From NCBI GenBank assembly GCA_022826195.1, contig JAJDVI010000094.1, positions 1 to 64,000 on the forward strand: a stretch of 64,000 bases of DNA, read 5' to 3'. The notes under the pieces were generated by a model. That model searched no databases and was not told the origin of the DNA. It was given only the letters and a program-made list of their open reading frames with translations. This document shows, piece by piece, positions 60,263-64,000 of the stretch (its first letter is position 1; each line of letters starts with the position of its first letter). This DNA comes from Acidobacteriota bacterium. GTDB lineage: Bacteria > Acidobacteriota > Vicinamibacteria > Marinacidobacterales > Marinacidobacteraceae. Position numbers and translations under genes: made by a program.

Positions 60263-61510
60263 TCAGGCCTTCTGCAGGAGCACCACGCGGTTCGTGTTGG
60301 TGCCCTTTCGCCGGTTGTCGACCCCCCAGCAATTGGAGGTCTTGGTGAACTGCTGGTCGTTCACCAGCACCAGGCGCGGCTCGAGCCCCGCCTCGCGGGC
60401 CGCCGGCACCACCACAGTCTCGAGCAGCAGGCGTCCGCTCCGCACTTCTCCCACTTCGAAGGCCACCAGTCCGGAGGGAGCCAGGATCCGGTGCAACTCC
60501 CGAAAGACCCGCGTCATGGCCATCTGCCAGTCGGCCGCGCGCGTCCAGTGCCACAGCGCCACCTTATCCCCTTCCACCCCGTTGAACCAGCACCGCAGCC
60601 AGTTGTCGGCCCGGTAGTTCACCACGTCGAGAAACGGCGGCGAGGTCACGACGAGCCGGACGGTCCCGCCGGCGATCGCCGGAGTCCGGTCGGCGGACGC
60701 GGTGAGCAACCGGGGGTCGGCGCGCGCGAACCGCGCCCGGTCGGCGGGTTCCAGGCGGGCCAGCAGCGAACGGGTCTTCCTGAGGATGAGGGCCTCGACG
60801 TCCCGATCAGGCGGCGCCTGGTTCCGACGCCGGTTGATCCGGCGCTGCGACCGCACCGACGCCGCCTGGTTGGGGGGGAGCGTGTACACGGAGAAGAACC
60901 CCGGTGAGTGCCCGGTGAGCCGGTTGGTCGCCACCATCTGGATCCAGCGATCCACCCGGTCCATCGACCCTTCGTTCCGGCGCCGCCGCAACTCGTCCCG
61001 GAGGTTGACGATCCGCCGGAGGGTGGCCGGGTGGTAGAACGCCAGGAGGTCCTCCGGAACCTCGGTGGCGCGCTCGAGATCGAACGAGGCCAGGCGCTCC
61101 GCGACCTCCCCGAGTTCCGGCGGATCGAAACGGGGCTCCAGCAGCCGGGCGCTCAGCGGATTGAGGTCGGAACCGACCGCCCGGCGGCCGAGCAGCGCGG
61201 CTTCGAGCGGGGTGGTGCCCCGGCCCATGAACGGGTCGTGGACGAGCTCGCCGGGCCGCGTCAGCCGGGTGATGAAGAACCGCGGCAACTGGGGCTTGAA
61301 GCAGGCCCGGTAGGAAATCTCGTGGAGCGAATGGGCGGCCCGCTGCTTCGAGGTCCAGAACTCGTTGACGTACACCGGAAGCCGGACCTCCGGATCGGGG
61401 AACGCCACCACCCGCGTCCGCCTGCCGAACTCGCAGAATTCACGCAGCCCGGTTTCGAACCCCGGGACATCCGCCGCTCCCCCGGCCACTGCCGCCGTGC
61501 GTTGCTCCAA
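60263..61510 (-). CDS. Orphan site-specific DNA methyltransferase
   Basis: 415 residues. An AdoMet-binding motif DPFMGRGTTPLEAALLGRRA (about 92-111) followed by GSDLNP comes before the catalytic VVTSPPFLDVVNYRADNWLR (TSPPF, about 289-293). TSPPY/F suggests N4-cytosine methylation, and the order (motif I before IV) is that of alpha-like enzymes. Between them lies a basic stretch (RSQRRINRRRNQ) that may contact DNA. No restriction endonuclease lies next to it, so it is probably regulatory or solitary. Confidence 0.85.
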   Translation of the reverse strand: MEQRTAAVAGGAADVPGFETGLREFCEFGRRTRVVAFPDPEVRLPVYVNEFWTSKQRAAHSLHEISYRACFKPQLPRFFITRLTRPGELVHDPFMGRGTTPLEAALLGRRAVGSDLNPLSARLLEPRFDPPELGEVAERLASFDLERATEVPEDLLAFYHPATLRRIVNLRDELRRRRNEGSMDRVDRWIQMVATNRLTGHSPGFFSVYTLPPNQAASVRSQRRINRRRNQAPPDRDVEALILRKTRSLLARLEPADRARFARADPRLLTASADRTPAIAGGTVRLVVTSPPFLDVVNYRADNWLRCWFNGVEGDKVALWHWTRAADWQMAMTRVFRELHRILAPSGLVAFEVGEVRSGRLLLETVVVPAAREAGLEPRLVLVNDQQFTKTSNCWGVDNRRKGTNTNRVVLLQKA

Positions 61511-61658
61511 GTCCCGGTTCCGTCGGGCGCGATGCCCGGCGGCGATGCTACCAATGCCCGGACCGGCAGGCCCCGGAAAGCGCCCGCGCGGTGAACCTGC
61601 TCCCGCGTGGCGAAGGGTGGCGGGAAATGACGTCCGCCGTCCTTATGATCCCGCGCCA

Positions 61659-64000
61659 ATGAGCACTCCCGTCAGCGAGCCCGAACCGTCGCGCTGGATC
61701 GGGATCCGGCGGTTTCCCGACTGGCGCCGGCTCCGCCAGTGGCTGGCGCGGCAGGCGTCGCTCGCCGGACCCGGGCGCGCCGTGCAGCGGCTGCGGATCC
61801 TGGTGCCAAGCGCGGGAGCGGCATGGGTCCTGGACCGGACTCTGCGGGAGTCGCTCCCCCCCGGCGGGTCGTTCCCGGAGATCCGGGCCGCTTCATCCGC
61901 GTTCGACGATCTCCCGGGCTACCTGGAGCCGCCGCTGCTCCCCGCGCCGCCGCTCGTCCGGGAAATCCTGATGGAAGAGGCCCTCGCCGCCGCCGTCTCG
62001 GCGGAGGACGGTTCCGAACTGCCGGATTCCGGCGATCCCGCCCAGATCGCCGATCTCTTCCTGGCTCTCCTCGACGAAATGGCGGCGGACGCGCGCGTCA
62101 GCCCGGCCGCCGCGCCGTTCGAACGTTTCGCGGAGCGCACGGCGAAGCGTCTTCTCGAAGCGGGCGAAACCGACGCCGGCGCGCTGCGGCTGCTCACCCT
62201 GGTCCGCTGGCTTCGCCGCGCCCACGCGCACTACCGGCAAGCCCTCGAAGACACCGCGCGCGCGGATCCGGGGAGCCTTCGCGAGCGGCTGCTGGCCTCG
62301 GCCGGGACCCTCCGTCTCCGCTTCGCGGGGACGCGGGTGCTCGCCATCGGTGAAGACGCCGTCCGGCCCGCCGACCTCCAGTTGCTCGGCTCGCTGCTGC
62401 CACCGGGCGCCGTCGTCTGGGCCGTCCCGGAGGGAGCTCCGCTTCCGGCGCCACCCAGCGGGATCGCGTTCCGGCGCGCCCCCGAAGCCCCCGGAGACGC
62501 GCCGGTTCGCTCCCGGGTCCAGCCCACTCTCTTCTCCGGTCCCGAGCCGGCGTCATCCACCCGGCGGAGCAACCCGCCGGCGATCTTCGTTCCCGCGACG
62601 GGAACGGGCGACGCGGTCTTCGGGGTCTTCGAGGCCACCGACCGCGAGGCCGAGGCGCGCCTCGCGGCGGACCTCCTCGCGCGGTTCCGGGACGGTCAGG
62701 AGCGCAGCTTCCGTGCCTACGAGAGGTGCGCCATCCTCGCCCAGCGGCCGCGTTCGTACCTCGACGCGGTGGAAAGCGCGCTCGCGGAACGCGGGATTCC
62801 GCTCGAAACCCCGATCCAGCCCGGCCTGACACGGCATCCCTGGGTCGCCGCCGTCGCCGACGTCCTGGAGTTCGGCGCCCACCCGGGCCGGCTCTCCCTG
62901 GGTCTGAACCTCCTGCGGACGCCCTTCCTGACCCTTCCGGACGTCTCGGAGGCGCCGCCGCACGCGGCCGACGTCCTCGCCGGCGCACTCCTCCGCGCCG
63001 GTTTCCGCGACACCCAGGCACCCGAGGCACTGCCCGAAATCGCCTCCCGCCTCGAACACGATGCCGAACGCCTGGCCCGGGCAGCGGACGAATTCCTTCG
63101 GGCCGGGGCGGAAACGGACATCGATCCGCGGGCGCAGCGGTTCCGGAGGCAGGCCGCCCGCCTCCGCATCGCGGCCGGGGCACTGTCGCGGCTCTCCACC
63201 CTGGCGGACGCCCTCCGCCCGATCCGGGACGAGGACGCCACCTTCGGAGACGCGGTCGAAGCGCTGCTCGGGTTCCTCGAACTGCACTTCGAGCCGCCCG
63301 CCGACACGAGTCCCGACGTCCGCGACGCGGTGCTTCAGGCGCTTCGCCAGGCGGCCGGAGCGGCGCCCGACGAGGCGCGCGCCGGGGGCGGCTCCCGCTT
63401 CGTGCGCCGGATCCGCAGGCTCCTGAACCGCCGGACCGTCGCCGCCGGTGGCGGCGGGCGCGGTGTCCAGCTGGTCGCGGCGAGTGACGCCCGATTCGGC
63501 GACTACGACTTCATCGTCCTGCTCGGCATGGTGGACGCCGACTGGCCGGGCCCGCGGCCCGGAAACATCTTCTTCCCGGCCAATCTTCTCGAAGACGCCA
63601 CCCGGGCCCGCTATTCCGGAAGCCGGGACCGCGAGGCCCGGCTCCTCCGCACGCTGCCCGGGCTCCCGGCCGGCGCCGCGGCCTTCCTGCGTCCCCAGCT
63701 GGACGACGGTTTCCCGGTCGCCACGTCGGCGCTGGAGATCGAGCTGACCGAAGCGGTGCTCAGCGCGGAGCCGGGGCATCCGCTGCTCCCGGCGCCGGAC
63801 CGGGACCTTGCGGCGGCCCCGGCGGCCGCAGTGGAGGCCCTGCCCACGACGCTCGACCGCCACGCCCCCGCCGCCGCCGTGCTGGAACGTCCGCTGTCCC
63901 CCACGGCGCTCGACACCTACCAGAAGAGCCGCGCCCAATTCTTCGCCCGCTACGTCCTCCGCCTGGACGAGGAGCGCCCCCTCGCCGACGTCCCTCCCCC
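61659..64000 (+). CDS. AddB/RecB-like nuclease-helicase family protein, 5' part
   Basis: Open from ATG 61659 to the window end (780 codons so far) with no stop; the 3' end lies outside. The N-terminal part is AddB-like (RLRILVPSAGAAWVLDRTL; LAIGEDAVRPADLQLLGSLL); then EAEARLAADLLARF, an AddB-type accessory region, and DFIVLLGMVDADWPGPRPGN. The last residues, LSPTALDTYQKSRAQFFARY, are the start of the PD-(D/E)XK nuclease domain of AddB-like proteins. These process DNA double-strand breaks together with an AddA/RecB-type helicase, perhaps encoded further on. It is divergent from the methyltransferase. Confidence 0.82.
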   Translation, partial: MSTPVSEPEPSRWIGIRRFPDWRRLRQWLARQASLAGPGRAVQRLRILVPSAGAAWVLDRTLRESLPPGGSFPEIRAASSAFDDLPGYLEPPLLPAPPLVREILMEEALAAAVSAEDGSELPDSGDPAQIADLFLALLDEMAADARVSPAAAPFERFAERTAKRLLEAGETDAGALRLLTLVRWLRRAHAHYRQALEDTARADPGSLRERLLASAGTLRLRFAGTRVLAIGEDAVRPADLQLLGSLLPPGAVVWAVPEGAPLPAPPSGIAFRRAPEAPGDAPVRSRVQPTLFSGPEPASSTRRSNPPAIFVPATGTGDAVFGVFEATDREAEARLAADLLARFRDGQERSFRAYERCAILAQRPRSYLDAVESALAERGIPLETPIQPGLTRHPWVAAVADVLEFGAHPGRLSLGLNLLRTPFLTLPDVSEAPPHAADVLAGALLRAGFRDTQAPEALPEIASRLEHDAERLARAADEFLRAGAETDIDPRAQRFRRQAARLRIAAGALSRLSTLADALRPIRDEDATFGDAVEALLGFLELHFEPPADTSPDVRDAVLQALRQAAGAAPDEARAGGGSRFVRRIRRLLNRRTVAAGGGGRGVQLVAASDARFGDYDFIVLLGMVDADWPGPRPGNIFFPANLLEDATRARYSGSRDREARLLRTLPGLPAGAAAFLRPQLDDGFPVATSALEIELTEAVLSAEPGHPLLPAPDRDLAAAPAAAVEALPTTLDRHAPAAAVLERPLSPTALDTYQKSRAQFFARYVLRLDEERPLADVPP

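Overview
This is a very GC-rich window from a diderm (Gram-negative type) bacterium. It encodes a Tat system, a type IV pilus with a secretin, lipoproteins and cell-wall recycling enzymes. The pilus genes run pilT, pilC, pilA, ABC ATPase, ABC permease, TPR protein, pilD, which is the order known from Myxococcus xanthus (pilT-pilC-...-pilA-pilGHI-pilD). Together with the HEAT/TPR proteins and the acc/pil linkage this suggests a myxobacterial-type or Acidobacteriota-like organism. The phylum is an inference and is not proven here. No tRNA, rRNA, CRISPR array or phage gene was seen.

Layout. 1-6.1 kb (minus strand): a broken thioredoxin-like tail, a TPR protein, a HEAT-repeat protein, a carboxy-terminal processing protease, tatC and tatA/B. 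6.3-7.1 kb: ubiE/menG on the plus strand. 7.0-19.4 kb (minus): type IV pilus genes. These are minor prepilins (one frameshifted by a 20-bp tandem duplication), a PilY1-like tip protein, prepilin peptidase, an ABC transporter, the major pilin, PilC and PilT. 19.9-32.4 kb: a RiPP (ribosomally made, modified peptide) gene cluster, described below. 32.6-34.8 kb (plus): pyrG and kdsC. 34.8-43.9 kb (minus): one long apparent operon pilM-N-O-P-Q-accB-accC-thiE-folD-coaE. 44.0-45.2 kb: a metalloprotease-like lipoprotein whose catalytic Glu is replaced. 45.4-49.8 kb (minus): leuA, an unknown gene, leuC, leuD and tag. 50-61.5 kb (minus): a membrane site-2-type protease, NamZ, IlvE, a HupE/UreJ-like membrane protein, two tandem NHL-propeller lipoproteins, a NagZ/beta-lactamase fusion and an orphan DNA methyltransferase. 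The last 2.3 kb holds the 5' part of an AddB-like nuclease/helicase gene that runs off the window.

The most interesting region is 19.9-32.4 kb. It combines an NHLP (nitrile-hydratase-like leader) export system with a fused E1-like/YcaO azoline-forming cyclodehydratase. The export system is a HlyD-like adaptor, a C39 peptidase-ABC transporter and a second ABC ATPase. Facing them is a small precursor gene whose NHLP leader ends in an AG cleavage site followed by only five residues, LCCCW. Divergent from that gene is a flavin-dependent tryptophan halogenase. The simplest model is a peptide in which three Cys become thiazol(in)es and the terminal Trp is halogenated, then trimmed and exported. In addition, one gene fuses a second NHLP leader directly to a terpene-cyclase-like alpha/alpha-toroid protein, and one gene is of unknown family. 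The leader-enzyme fusion and the five-residue core are the strongest candidates for something not yet described.

Other structure: two copies of a 187-bp element with terminal inverted repeats sit at gene ends and supply the stop codons of pilO and tag. A 61-bp block is shared by the upstream regions of the two type IV pilus operons.
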